Assembly (NCBI RefSeq): GCF_001443045.1
Contig: NZ_LKPJ01000014.1
Location: 161,038 to 225,037 of the forward strand
Length of the DNA: 64,000 nucleotides
Direction of reading: 5' to 3'
Source of the DNA: Burkholderia ambifaria
GTDB lineage: Bacteria > Pseudomonadota > Gammaproteobacteria > Burkholderiales > Burkholderiaceae
The number at the start of each line of letters is the position of its first letter. Positions within the stretch are counted from its first letter, which is position 1. The notes beneath the pieces are model-generated. The model made no database searches, was not told the origin of the DNA, and saw only the letters and a list, made by a program, of their open reading frames with translations. Position numbers and translations under genes: made by a program. Positions 36,286-45,035 of the stretch are shown here, one piece after another.

Positions 36286-36721
36286 ATGAACGCAACCGTT
36301 GACAACGCACCTTCCGCCCCGTCGGTCCTCGGCGTCTATCGGTAACTGGCGGATCCTTCCGCCGGGCAATGGGTCGTCAGCCGCTCCGAACGCGCGCACA
36401 TGTACCGGACCAGCATTACCGGCCCGACGGCAGCACGTCCGTCGATACGGTCGTCGAGGCGGATAACCTCGACGCAAAGCTGCACAAGTGGCATCACGAA
36501 GGCTTCGCGCGGCGCGACGACGCCGACGGCCGCAACCCGGCGATCCTGCGCACCGACCTGCGTGCGCGCTTCGTGCGCAGCGTATCGAACCGATCGGCGT
36601 CGTGATTCTCACCGATTCGGTCGAATCGTTCTATCCGGTCAGCAGCGTGGTCGAACGGTTGAACGAATTGCCCGGCGCGGCGTTCAGCGTACTGGGAGCG
36701 ACGTTGCCGAAACGCCGGTGA
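36286..36721 (+). pseudogene. Degenerate coding remnant, unrecognised
   Basis: Protein-like sequence runs across three frames: an ATG at 36286 opens MNATVDNAPSAPSVLGVYR and hits a TAA, the same frame resumes as LADPSAGQWVVSRSERAHMY, a second frame continues TSVDTVVEADNLDAKLHKWHHE to about 36590, and a third reads IGVVILTDSVESFYPVSSVV to 36721. This looks like one gene of roughly 140 codons broken by a nonsense change and two frameshifts. I do not recognise the family. Confidence 0.45.
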
Positions 36722-36772
36722 CGATCGGCGCGAATCGAGCACTTGCGCGTCGTCACTCGATGCAACGGTGCA

Positions 36773-38212
36773 TCAGCGGTTCAGTTCCTCGAGACGCAAC
36801 CCGTTGGTCTTCGGCCCGAAGAACCCGATCGATACCGCGACCGCCACCATGCATGCCGTGATGCCGGCAAATACGCCGGGCAAGCCAAAATCCCGGAGCA
36901 GGAACGCGATCGAAAAGCCCGACATCATCGCGCCGACCCGGCTGGCCGAGTACACGATGCCGTTGGCCCGGCACCGCACGGCCGTCGGAAACAGCTCTGC
37001 CTGGTACGCGTGGTAGCAGACCGAGATGATCTGGCCGGCGAAGCTGATCGACACGCCTAGCAGGATGAGCGGCACCACCGCCTTGACTTGCGCGAACGCC
37101 GTCCCGCACGCGATCACGACCAGCGCGCCGCCGACGATCAGGTATTTGCGCTGGATCCGGTCGGCGACGGCCATCGCGAGCAGCGGCCCGACCGGCAACG
37201 CGAACGCGATGATGAACGAATAGAGCAGGCTTTTCGTGACCGTGATGCCCTGGCTGATCAACAGCGTCGGCACCCAGTTCGCAAAACCGTAGTAACCGAT
37301 CGCCTGACAGAAGTTGAAGACGATCAGCATCACGAGGCGCGACCGATACGGCGGCTGCCACAACTGCGCGAGCGATGCACGTCGATGGCGCGGCTGTTCG
37401 ACGACCGGCGACGGCGGCGGCAGCGGCTTGCCCGACTGACGTTCGACGATCGCCTCGATGGTGCGCACGATCGCGTCGCTCCTGTCGACCTGTCCGTGCA
37501 TCGCGAGCCACCGCGGACTCTCCGGCACACCGCGCCGGATGAACCACACCAGCAGCGCACCGACCGCGCCCGCGAGCACCACGATGCGCCATCCGTCGAT
37601 ACCGAATACCGTGGTCGGCACGAGCCAGTACGACAGGATCGCGGCGACCGGCGCCGCCGCGAACATCACGCTCTGGTTGAACGCCATCGCGCGGCCGCGC
37701 ATCTGTTGCGGGACGAGTTCCGTCACGTAGCTATCGATCGTGATGATCTCGACGCCGACACCGATCCCCGTGATGAAGCGCCACAGGATCATGCCTTCGG
37801 CGCTCGTCTGAAATGCCATGATCACCGAGCCGATCGAGTACCAGAGCAGCGACACCGTGAACACCGTGCGCCGGCCGTAACGATCGGGCATCCAGCCCAG
37901 CCCGAACGTACCGACGAACAGCCCGGCAAACGTCGCGGCAATGAAGCCGGCGATCCCGGTGAAGCCGAAGAATGCGTGCGTGGTCGTTTGCAGCACCCCG
38001 CTCTTCGCCATGCCCGGCGCGATATAGCCGGTGAAGATCAGGTCGTAGACTTCGAAAAATCCGCCCAGCGAAATCAGCAGCACCAGCATCCACAAATGGC
38101 GGGTGATCGGCAGACGGTCCATGCGCGCGGCGATCGCCGCGCCCGGCATGGCGTGGACATCGATGAAGGGCGAATCATGCGGACGGGAATCCGCGGTGAC
38201 GGTGGGCTGCAT
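36773..38212 (-). CDS. MFS transporter, metabolite:H+ symporter type
   Basis: A 479-residue 12-helix transporter of the sugar/metabolite:proton symporter group. Landmarks are DLIFTGYIAPGMA in helix 1-2, the loop 2-3 motif GWMPDRYGRRT, the helix 4-5 block FITGIGVGVEIITIDSYVTELVPQQMRGRAMA and LRLEELNR at the end. AGGAGACATTC precedes the ATG. It is 160 bp downstream of a CoA transferase gene and belongs to the LysR-controlled leftward set, so it probably imports the acid that the CoA transferase and lyase degrade. Confidence 0.88.
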   Translation of the reverse strand: MQPTVTADSRPHDSPFIDVHAMPGAAIAARMDRLPITRHLWMLVLLISLGGFFEVYDLIFTGYIAPGMAKSGVLQTTTHAFFGFTGIAGFIAATFAGLFVGTFGLGWMPDRYGRRTVFTVSLLWYSIGSVIMAFQTSAEGMILWRFITGIGVGVEIITIDSYVTELVPQQMRGRAMAFNQSVMFAAAPVAAILSYWLVPTTVFGIDGWRIVVLAGAVGALLVWFIRRGVPESPRWLAMHGQVDRSDAIVRTIEAIVERQSGKPLPPPSPVVEQPRHRRASLAQLWQPPYRSRLVMLIVFNFCQAIGYYGFANWVPTLLISQGITVTKSLLYSFIIAFALPVGPLLAMAVADRIQRKYLIVGGALVVIACGTAFAQVKAVVPLILLGVSISFAGQIISVCYHAYQAELFPTAVRCRANGIVYSASRVGAMMSGFSIAFLLRDFGLPGVFAGITACMVAVAVSIGFFGPKTNGLRLEELNR

Positions 38213-38372
38213 GAATGTCTCCTGAATACGGCGATTGTCGACGGCCTTGTTGTTCGATCGTGGTCCGTCCGCCGGTGTTGCGCGCCGCGCGCGTCATGCG
38301 CGGCGCGCGGTTCTCAACGGTTTCTTGCTGCAACGCCTCGACGGCCCGGATTGCTGCCGATACGGTAGAGGG

Positions 38373-39524
38373 TCATGCGACCGCACGTCCGGTCAGCCGC
38401 GAAAGAATCTCGTGCGTGTGTTCGCCGACCCGCGCCAGCGCCTGCCGGACGCCCGGCCGGCGCCCACCCATCGTGAGCGGCAGCAGCACGACGTCGGTCG
38501 TCGTGCCATCATCGGCCACCATCGGCACGAGGCCGCCGCTGGCCTTGAGATGCGGGTCGTCGAGCAGTTGCTCCGGTCGCACGATCGGTGCGTACGGAAT
38601 GCCAGCGGCTTCGAGCTTCGGCGTCAGCTCGTCGACACGGTGGTCCTTCAATATGTCGCCGAGGACATCGAGCAACGCCGGCCGTACCGCCACCCGCAGC
38701 GCGTTGCTGGCGAAGCGCGGCTCGGCGGGCAGATCCGGCCGGCCTAGCACGTCGCACAACGTGACGAACTGCTTGTCGCTGACGGCACCGATGAACAGCT
38801 GTTCGTCGTCGGCAAGCGTGAACACGTCGTAGACGCTCCATGCGGACACGCGCGCGGGCATCGGCGGTGGCGCTTCATGCGTCATTGCATACTGCTGCAT
38901 ATGCTGCGCGGAAAGGAACACGCAGTTCTCGAAGAGCGCGCTTTGCACTTCCTGGCCGCGTCCGGTGGCATCCCGTTCGCGCAGCGCGGCGAGCACGCCG
39001 ATCGCGCCGAACATGCCGCCCATGATGTCGTTGACCGACGTTCCCGCGCGCAACGGCCGGCCCACCGGCCCCGTCATGTACGACAGCCCGCCCATCATCT
39101 GCACCACTTCGTCGAGCGCGAGGCGCTGCTCGTACGGGCCGGGCAGGAAGCCCTTGTGCGACACGTAGACGAGCCGCGGGAACACCTTCGACAGCGTGTC
39201 GTAGTCCAGGCCGAGCTTCGCCATCAGGCCCGGACGGAAATTCTCCAGCATCACGTCGCATGTGCCGATCAGTTCGACCGCGGCGTCCTTGCCCTGCGGC
39301 GTGTTGATGTCCAGGACAACGCTCTTCTTGTTGCGGTTGAAGGTCCGGAAGAAGCCGATGCCGAGGCCCGGCAGCTTGCGGGTCTTGTCGCCGCCGGGCG
39401 GCTCGATCTTGATGACCTCCGCGCCGAGATCCGCGAGGATCATCCCGCACGTCGGCCCCATGACCATGTGCGTGAACTCGATCACGCGCACGCCGTCGAG
39501 CGGCAGTTTTGCGTTTGTTTCCAT
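38373..39524 (-). CDS. CaiB/BaiF family CoA transferase
   Basis: A 383-residue class III CoA transferase that moves CoA from a donor such as succinyl-CoA to a carboxylic acid. The N-terminal PLDGVRVIEFTHMVMGPTCGMILADLGAEVIKIEPP block is diagnostic, and the nucleophilic Asp is in TSVNDIMGG. It starts 7 bp after the HMG-CoA-lyase-like gene, with TGAGGACATC as ribosome site, indicating a tightly coupled pair: activation to the CoA thioester, then cleavage. The longer upstream frame lies inside the lyase gene and is a shadow. Confidence 0.92.
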   Translation of the reverse strand: METNAKLPLDGVRVIEFTHMVMGPTCGMILADLGAEVIKIEPPGGDKTRKLPGLGIGFFRTFNRNKKSVVLDINTPQGKDAAVELIGTCDVMLENFRPGLMAKLGLDYDTLSKVFPRLVYVSHKGFLPGPYEQRLALDEVVQMMGGLSYMTGPVGRPLRAGTSVNDIMGGMFGAIGVLAALRERDATGRGQEVQSALFENCVFLSAQHMQQYAMTHEAPPPMPARVSAWSVYDVFTLADDEQLFIGAVSDKQFVTLCDVLGRPDLPAEPRFASNALRVAVRPALLDVLGDILKDHRVDELTPKLEAAGIPYAPIVRPEQLLDDPHLKASGGLVPMVADDGTTTDVVLLPLTMGGRRPGVRQALARVGEHTHEILSRLTGRAVA

Positions 39525-39531
39525 GATGTCC

Positions 39532-40473
39532 TCAGGCAATGCGCGCGGTCGACGCGCGATGTGTTTTCGGCAAGCCGGCCCGCCACAGCGCGCCGTGCAA
39601 CGATTCGCCGTCGAGCCAGCGCGCAACCTTCGCGCGCAGCGCAAGCAGCGCCGTCAGGTCGATGCCCGTATCGATGCCCATGTCGTCGAGCATGAACGCG
39701 AGGTCTTCGCTCGACGCATTGCCGCTGGCACCAGGCGCATGCGGACACCCGCCGATTCCGGCGAGCGTGGCATCGAAACGCGCGACGCCGGTTTCCAGCG
39801 CGGCGTAGACGTTCGCGAGCGCGAGGCCGCGCGTGTCATGGAAGTGGCCGCAACAGAAGCGGTCGCCGGCAATTCGACGTGCCCGCTCGAACAGCGCGCG
39901 CACGGCCGCCGGCCCCGCGTAGCCGACCGTATCGGCGATGCTGACGCGATCCGCGCCCGCATCGAGCAACGCCTGCATGCAGCGCAGGACCTCGTCCGGT
40001 TCGACGCGCCCCTGGATCGTGCAGCCGAAGGCCGTGCCGATGCCGCCTTCGATCAGCGTCTTTGCCCCGGCGGCATCGCGCTCGGCGCGGATGCGCGCGA
40101 CCTCGGCGACGACTTCGTCGGGCGTCTTGCGCAGGTTCGCGAGGCTGTGTTCGTGACTCGCGGACAACGGCACGAGCACCAGGTCGGCCCCGGTTTCGAT
40201 AGCGCGCTGTGCGCCTTTCAGGTTCGGCACCAGAACCGACACGGCGAGGCCCGGCAGCGTTTTCGCATACGCGACGAGTTCGGTGGTATCCGCGAGTTGC
40301 GGCAGAAGCCGCGCGGGCACGAAGGAGCCGACTTCGATCTCGCGCTGGCCGGCCGCGTATGCGTCGGCGATCCATTCGATCTTGCGCCCGGTCGGCAGAA
40401 CGGCCTGAATACTTTGCAGGCCGTCGCGCAATCCGACCTCGCGAATCACGACATGGGTGGGAAAAGAAGGCAT
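39532..40473 (-). CDS. HMG-CoA lyase family enzyme
   Basis: A 313-residue TIM-barrel lyase of the hydroxymethylglutaryl-CoA lyase family. Metal and catalytic features: REVGLRDGLQ (Arg-Asp), the HxH-type GHFHDTRG, and the glycine loop GIGGCPHAPGASGN with the catalytic Cys. The family cleaves 3-hydroxy-3-methylglutaryl-CoA to acetyl-CoA and acetoacetate, but relatives act on citramalyl-CoA and similar esters. With a CoA transferase beside it and no leucine-degradation genes, it more likely handles an exogenous 3-hydroxy-dicarboxylate (inference). Confidence 0.9.
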   Translation of the reverse strand: MPSFPTHVVIREVGLRDGLQSIQAVLPTGRKIEWIADAYAAGQREIEVGSFVPARLLPQLADTTELVAYAKTLPGLAVSVLVPNLKGAQRAIETGADLVLVPLSASHEHSLANLRKTPDEVVAEVARIRAERDAAGAKTLIEGGIGTAFGCTIQGRVEPDEVLRCMQALLDAGADRVSIADTVGYAGPAAVRALFERARRIAGDRFCCGHFHDTRGLALANVYAALETGVARFDATLAGIGGCPHAPGASGNASSEDLAFMLDDMGIDTGIDLTALLALRAKVARWLDGESLHGALWRAGLPKTHRASTARIA

Positions 40474-40785
40474 GACGTTGCTGTCTCCACAATCTGGGGC
40501 CGATCATTGCGCGCCGGCGATAGCCCTACTTTAGAGATTCCCGAAAAAACGTAAAGCATCGGTTTGGAAGCAAAAACGTTCCGAAACGGAATGCCTGAGA
40601 TCGGGCGGCCGCCGCGCCGTGACGGCGTCGGCCATCGCCATGAAGGCGTTTTGTAAGTCACATGCGCCGACCGACGTGTCGCCGACGACGTGGTAATTTC
40701 TGACATTCCCGGAGAACCCGAAGATCGGCGAAATCGAGCCGATAACTTCCGACCCGGAACGTTTAGACAGGCGGAGACTGCACCG
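40474..40785. promoter_or_regulatory. LysR-region divergent promoter with two TTCCG-N3-CGGAA palindromes
   Basis: This 312-bp gap lies between the leftward lyase operon and the rightward LysR gene. The perfect palindrome TTCCG-N3-CGGAA occurs twice, at 40579-40591 (about 106 bp from the lyase start) and 40747-40759 (27 bp from the LysR start). LysR proteins bind dyads of similar length near divergent promoters; the second copy would suit autorepression. Confidence 0.5.
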
Positions 40786-41703
40786 ATGCGCGACATCGAC
40801 CTCAAGACACTGCGACTGTTCGTGGCGGTGTGCGATCACGGCAACATCGCGCGTGCCGCGAAGGAAGCGCACATCGAGCCTTCTGCGATCAGCAAGCGCA
40901 TTGCGCAGCTCGAAAGCGATCTCGGCGTGCCGGCGCTGACGCGGTCACGGCGCGGCGTCGCGCCCACGCCGGCCGGCATCGCGCTGCTCGAGCACGCGCG
41001 CAGCATGCTGTTCACGATGGACCGGATCGCGGCCGACGTCACCGCGATCGGCGACGGGTTGCAGGGGCGCGTGAGCATCTGCGCGTCGGCGTCGGCGATC
41101 GCGGAAGTGTTGCTGGACGACATCGCGTCGTTCATGCGCGATCCCGCCAACCGCAACATCAAAGTCGACGTCGAGGAGCGGCTGTCGCGCGACCTCGTCC
41201 GGCAGGTGCGCGAAGGGGCTTCCGCGGTCGGCGTGTGCTGGGACAACGTCGACTTGCAAGGGCTGCAGGCACGCTCGTACCGCCATGATCGGCTGGCGCT
41301 CGCCGTGCATCCCGAGCATCCGCTTGCCGGCCGCCGGTCGGTCGCCTTCGACGACACGCTCGAATTCGAGCACGTTGGCCTGCCGCCGGCCACGGCCGTC
41401 CACACGATGCTCAAACGGGCAGCCGCGGACCGCGGCCGGACCGTGTCGTATCGCGTGATCGTGTCGAGTTTCGACGCGGCGTTTCGCGTCGTGGCCGCCG
41501 GCCTGGGGATCAGCGTGATTCCGGTCGAAGTCGCGGCCGCTTACCGGCAGTCGCTCGGCGTGCAGGTGATCCCGCTCACCGATGCATGGGCGCGGCGGCG
41601 CTTCATCGTGTGTTTCCAGCGCTTCGATACGCTGCAGCCCGCCGCGCAGCGGATGGTCGATCATCTCGCCCACCGCGCGGCGCGTGACGATCACGGCCAG
41701 TAG
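40786..41703 (+). CDS. LysR family regulator
   Basis: A 305-residue LTTR: N-terminal HTH (DLKTLRLFVAVCDHGNIARAAKEAHIEPSAISKRIAQLESDLG, residues 4-47), then a LysR substrate-binding domain (GRVSICASASAIAEVLLDDI onward, ending near residue 290). ATG 40786 follows GCGGAGACTG; an earlier in-frame start lies over the palindrome region. It is divergent from the HMG-CoA-lyase/CoA-transferase/MFS genes and is their probable activator. Confidence 0.9.
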   Translation: MRDIDLKTLRLFVAVCDHGNIARAAKEAHIEPSAISKRIAQLESDLGVPALTRSRRGVAPTPAGIALLEHARSMLFTMDRIAADVTAIGDGLQGRVSICASASAIAEVLLDDIASFMRDPANRNIKVDVEERLSRDLVRQVREGASAVGVCWDNVDLQGLQARSYRHDRLALAVHPEHPLAGRRSVAFDDTLEFEHVGLPPATAVHTMLKRAAADRGRTVSYRVIVSSFDAAFRVVAAGLGISVIPVEVAAAYRQSLGVQVIPLTDAWARRRFIVCFQRFDTLQPAAQRMVDHLAHRAARDDHGQ

Positions 41704-42040
41704 CACATCCCGGCTCGTCGGCATACGCGGCAGTCCCCATTGAACCGGAGGGGCGACACCCCCGAAGCGTTCACCGATTCGTCACATAACCATCTCACTC
41801 GATGCGCGCGCCGCCTGCTAGCATGCCGCGTAGCCTGTCCGAATCGCGACGACGGCTGTCAAGATGTCGCGTGGCGCGGTATTCGGCCCGGCCGGTCGGC
41901 CGCCTCCGTGCCGGTCGTGCCGGAGCGCTTCGACGCGGATGCTTCCCGCAGCACGAATCGTGCTCCGCCGCATTCGACTTCCATCCGATGGCCGGCTGCG
42001 CCGCATGCTGTCGCGCGAGCCGCCGGCACGAGATCCGTCC
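41704..42040. other. Intergenic stretch before the PHB-depolymerase-like gene
   Basis: 337 bp between the LysR gene and the esterase. Overlapping frames run through it, including an in-frame extension of the esterase, but none has a ribosome site. No repeat or strong hairpin was seen. Confidence 0.4.
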
Positions 42041-43126
42041 ATGCCCAGGAAAAAAACCAGCCTCTGGCTACGGCCTTTCGACCTGCTTTCCGCCGCGACG
42101 AGCGCGCGGCCCAAAAGGAAGGCAACCAAACCGCCGGCATCGCCCAAGCGCCCGGCCAACACCCGGCCCCCGCGTCGCACGGCGCGAGCGCCTGCGCCCG
42201 CCGCTCGCGCATCGCCCCGCCAGGCCCCCGGCACGTGGCTTCGCTCGTTTCATTCCGCGCGCCCGTCCGCCGGCAGCCTCGTCAACCATCTTGCCTATGC
42301 GCTATACCTGCCCGCCGCGCCGGCGACGACCGAAGGCATGCCCGTCATCGTGATGCTGCACGGCTGCAAGCAGACGGCCGAATCGTTCGCCGCGGGCACG
42401 CGCATTTGCCGCGTCGCCGAGCGCGCCGGGTTTGCCGTGCTGTTTCCCGAACAGGCAAAGACCGCCCACTCGCATCGCTGCTGGAACTGGCATGGCGATG
42501 CGTCGCAGTCGGAGGCCCCGGCGATCGCGTCGCTGATCGACGCGCTCGTGCAAGAACGCCGGTTCGATCGCGACCGGATCTATCTGGCCGGCATGTCAGC
42601 CGGCGCCGGGCTGGCCGCGCGGCTGGCGATCGCCCATCCCGAGCTGTTCGCGGCCGTCGGCCTGCACTCCGGTCCGGCCATCGCGCCGCCGCTGTCGACG
42701 ATGGCCGCGATGAGCGTGATGCGCCGCGGCCTGCACGACGACCCGATACGCGTCGTCGACGCATGCGTCGACGTTCGCGCTTATCCGGGCATGCCCGCGC
42801 TCGTCGTGCATGGCGGACTCGATACGGTCGTCGCCGAGCAAAACGCGCTGCAGCTCGGCGTCGCGTTCGCGCGGATCAACCGGCTCGTCGACGAACAGGG
42901 TGAACTGCGCGTCGGCGAGCAACATACCTATGCGCACGACGATGCGCATTACACGGACTATCTGCGCGGCGGCCGGCTGATCGTCCGGGTCAGCATCGTG
43001 CGCCGGCTGGCGCACGCATGGAGCGGCGGCGATCCGCGCGAGGCATTCCACTCCGCGACGGGGCCGGACGCGACCGCGATGTTCTGGAATTTCTTTCGAA
43101 GGCGGCGGCGCAAGCGGGGACGGTGA
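42041..43126 (+). CDS. PHB depolymerase family esterase
   Basis: A 361-residue alpha/beta hydrolase of the polyhydroxybutyrate depolymerase (LpqC-like) family. The oxyanion strand is IVMLHGCKQ, the nucleophile elbow GMSAG (AGMSAGAGLA), and the acid and base are plausibly in VVHGGLDTVV and RRLAHAWSGG. An unusually long, basic, Pro/Ala/Arg-rich N-terminus of about 75 residues precedes the domain, with no clear signal peptide; it resembles intracellular PHB depolymerase-type esterases found in Burkholderia. ATG 42041 (MPRKKTSL) was chosen because it begins the first stretch of sensible composition; the true start could be further in. Substrate could also be a feruloyl or other ester. Confidence 0.8.
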   Translation: MPRKKTSLWLRPFDLLSAATSARPKRKATKPPASPKRPANTRPPRRTARAPAPAARASPRQAPGTWLRSFHSARPSAGSLVNHLAYALYLPAAPATTEGMPVIVMLHGCKQTAESFAAGTRICRVAERAGFAVLFPEQAKTAHSHRCWNWHGDASQSEAPAIASLIDALVQERRFDRDRIYLAGMSAGAGLAARLAIAHPELFAAVGLHSGPAIAPPLSTMAAMSVMRRGLHDDPIRVVDACVDVRAYPGMPALVVHGGLDTVVAEQNALQLGVAFARINRLVDEQGELRVGEQHTYAHDDAHYTDYLRGGRLIVRVSIVRRLAHAWSGGDPREAFHSATGPDATAMFWNFFRRRRRKRGR

Positions 43127-43354
43127 CGACACGTCGCCTTGCGCTCATGCCCGTTGCTCGACGTTCGGATCGTGATCACGCCGCGCGTCGGAATCATCAG
43201 GGCAAACGCCGGCAAGCACGATGTATGCGCCGGCGTCGTGATGACCGCATGGCGCCACCGCATGGCCGACTTCCGGTATCGTTGCCGGATGCGCCGTCCG
43301 CGGCGCGCGTCGCATCACGATCCGTTCGTATCCTTCACCCCTTATGGAGCCTTC

Positions 43355-43648
43355 ATGATTCTGGAAATGGCATCGCTCGACATCGATCCGTCGCAGGCCG
43401 AGCAATTCGAAGCGGCGGTTCGCCAGGCACTCCCGCTGTTCGCGCGTGCGCGCGGCTGCGGCGGCGCCGAGCTGCACCGCGTGATCGAGCGCAGCGGCGG
43501 CTACCTGCTCGTCGTCAAGTGGGACACCGTGGACGACCACATGGTGCATTTCCGGCAATCGGACGACTTCCACGCATGGCGACAGCTGGCGGGCCCGTTC
43601 TTCAAGAGCCCGCCGCAAGTCGTGCATACGGAAGTCGCGGTCAAGTAA
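43355..43648 (+). CDS. Antibiotic biosynthesis monooxygenase (ABM) domain protein
   Basis: A 97-residue dimeric ferredoxin-like-barrel protein. ABM signatures are the leading strand ILEMASLDIDPSQAEQFEAAV, ARGCGGAELHRVIE, and YLLVVKWDTVDDHMVHFRQSDDFHAW. GGAG lies 6-9 nt before the ATG. Such proteins are quinol monooxygenases, haem-degrading enzymes or simple stress proteins; the residues needed to choose are not decisive. It is convergent with the porin gene. Confidence 0.82.
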   Translation: MILEMASLDIDPSQAEQFEAAVRQALPLFARARGCGGAELHRVIERSGGYLLVVKWDTVDDHMVHFRQSDDFHAWRQLAGPFFKSPPQVVHTEVAVK

Positions 43649-43748
43649 TCGCCACGGTAAAAAGCGGGTCGGGCAAACGCCCGCCCCGTGTCGCCGGCGC
43701 GCCGCCGAAACCCGGCTTTACGCGCGCCGTTCCAGTCGCCCCGCCTGT

Positions 43749-44978
43749 TCAGAACCTGTGACGCAACCCGATCCGCAATGAAACCTGCTTGTCGGTCGCG
43801 GACGGCGTCAACCCGGTAATCTGCGCAACCGCCGGCTGCCCGAGCGAATCCGTCCCGCTCGCCTTCTCGAACACGGCAACCGTATAAACGTCCGTTCGCT
43901 TCGACAGGAAATAATCGACACCCGCGCTGAACAGGTTGTAGTTCGCGCCGCCCTTGCCGCCGGCACCGCCGTTTCTCGTGTAGTCGTAGGCGACACCGGC
44001 CTGCAACGACGGCGTGAACTGGTATTTCGCGTTGATCTCGACGTTGTTGAACGCCGCGGTGCCCGCGTAACGCAGCGCATTCGGCCCCGACGCGGAGCCC
44101 AGCCCCTCGAAGCGCGTATTCGAATACGCGAGATTGACGCTGAGGGCGGCCAGCGTCACGCCCGCTCCGACGCCGGCGATTTCGAGCCGGTTCGCGGACG
44201 CATAGCCGGCGAACACGGGGTTGCTCTCCGGCGCACTCGCGCTGCCGGCGCTGCCGAGGTTGTTGCTCGTCGCCGGGCCGGCATTCGGATTCGCGCCGAA
44301 GAACGACGTGTTCGGATTGCGGACGTTCAGGTAGCCCGCGCCGATCGAAAACGGCCCCGCCGCATACGACGCGCCGGCACCCCAGATCCAGTTGGTCGAG
44401 AACGACCCGGCGGTGCCGCCGAGATTCATCAACGCTTCGAGCGTCAGCCCGCGGTAGCTGGCGCTGCGGAACTTGATCGAATTGTTGATGCGGCGCGTGT
44501 TCAACGCATTGTCGAGGTCGCCCGGATGCGAGGTCATGTAGCCGCCCCACTGCGGCGCGGCGAGGAACGGCCCGTAGAAGTCGACGACGGGATCGTACTG
44601 CCGCCCGAGCGTGACCGTGCCGACCGGATGGCTCAGGCCGACATACGCCTGCCGCCCGAACATCGCGCCGCCCTGGTTCAGCACGCCGTTGTTGCTGTAG
44701 AAACCGCTCTCCAGCACGAACAGTGCCTTGAGACCGCCGCCGAGATCCTCGCTGCCCTTGAGCCCCCAGCGGCTCCCCTGCAGGCCGGCCGACCCGCCTT
44801 CGATCATCGCGATCTGATGGCCGCCGACCGGGCCTGCCGCCGTCCGTGCCGTCTGCACGTTGCTGGTGTAATTGATGCCGCTGTCGATGATCCCGTACAG
44901 CGTCACGCTGCTTTGCGCCAGCGCGATCGCCGGCACTGAATTCAGTACAACCAAGCAAAATGAAAGCTTCTTCATCAA
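43749..44978 (-). CDS. Gram-negative general porin (OmpC/Porin_4 type)
   Basis: A 409-residue trimeric porin typical of Burkholderia. It has a signal peptide (KKLSFCLVVLNSVPAIALAQ), the mature start SSVTLYGIIDSGINY, repeated aromatic-flanked beta strands and the C-terminal ending SLRIGLRHRF with terminal Phe needed for outer-membrane assembly. It lies 57 bp downstream of the MFS gene in the same direction and may be co-transcribed, serving as outer-membrane entry for the same substrate. Confidence 0.92.
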   Translation of the reverse strand: MMKKLSFCLVVLNSVPAIALAQSSVTLYGIIDSGINYTSNVQTARTAAGPVGGHQIAMIEGGSAGLQGSRWGLKGSEDLGGGLKALFVLESGFYSNNGVLNQGGAMFGRQAYVGLSHPVGTVTLGRQYDPVVDFYGPFLAAPQWGGYMTSHPGDLDNALNTRRINNSIKFRSASYRGLTLEALMNLGGTAGSFSTNWIWGAGASYAAGPFSIGAGYLNVRNPNTSFFGANPNAGPATSNNLGSAGSASAPESNPVFAGYASANRLEIAGVGAGVTLAALSVNLAYSNTRFEGLGSASGPNALRYAGTAAFNNVEINAKYQFTPSLQAGVAYDYTRNGGAGGKGGANYNLFSAGVDYFLSKRTDVYTVAVFEKASGTDSLGQPAVAQITGLTPSATDKQVSLRIGLRHRF

Positions 44979-45035
44979 TCGATCTCCTCTTTCGGTTATA
45001 TGTCCCGGCTCGCCGCCGGATTGCGCGTCATCGTG

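Noticed and set aside
43664..43683. Short hairpin between the convergent ABM and porin genes
   Set aside because: The stem is only five pairs and has competing pairings, so it is not listed as a terminator.
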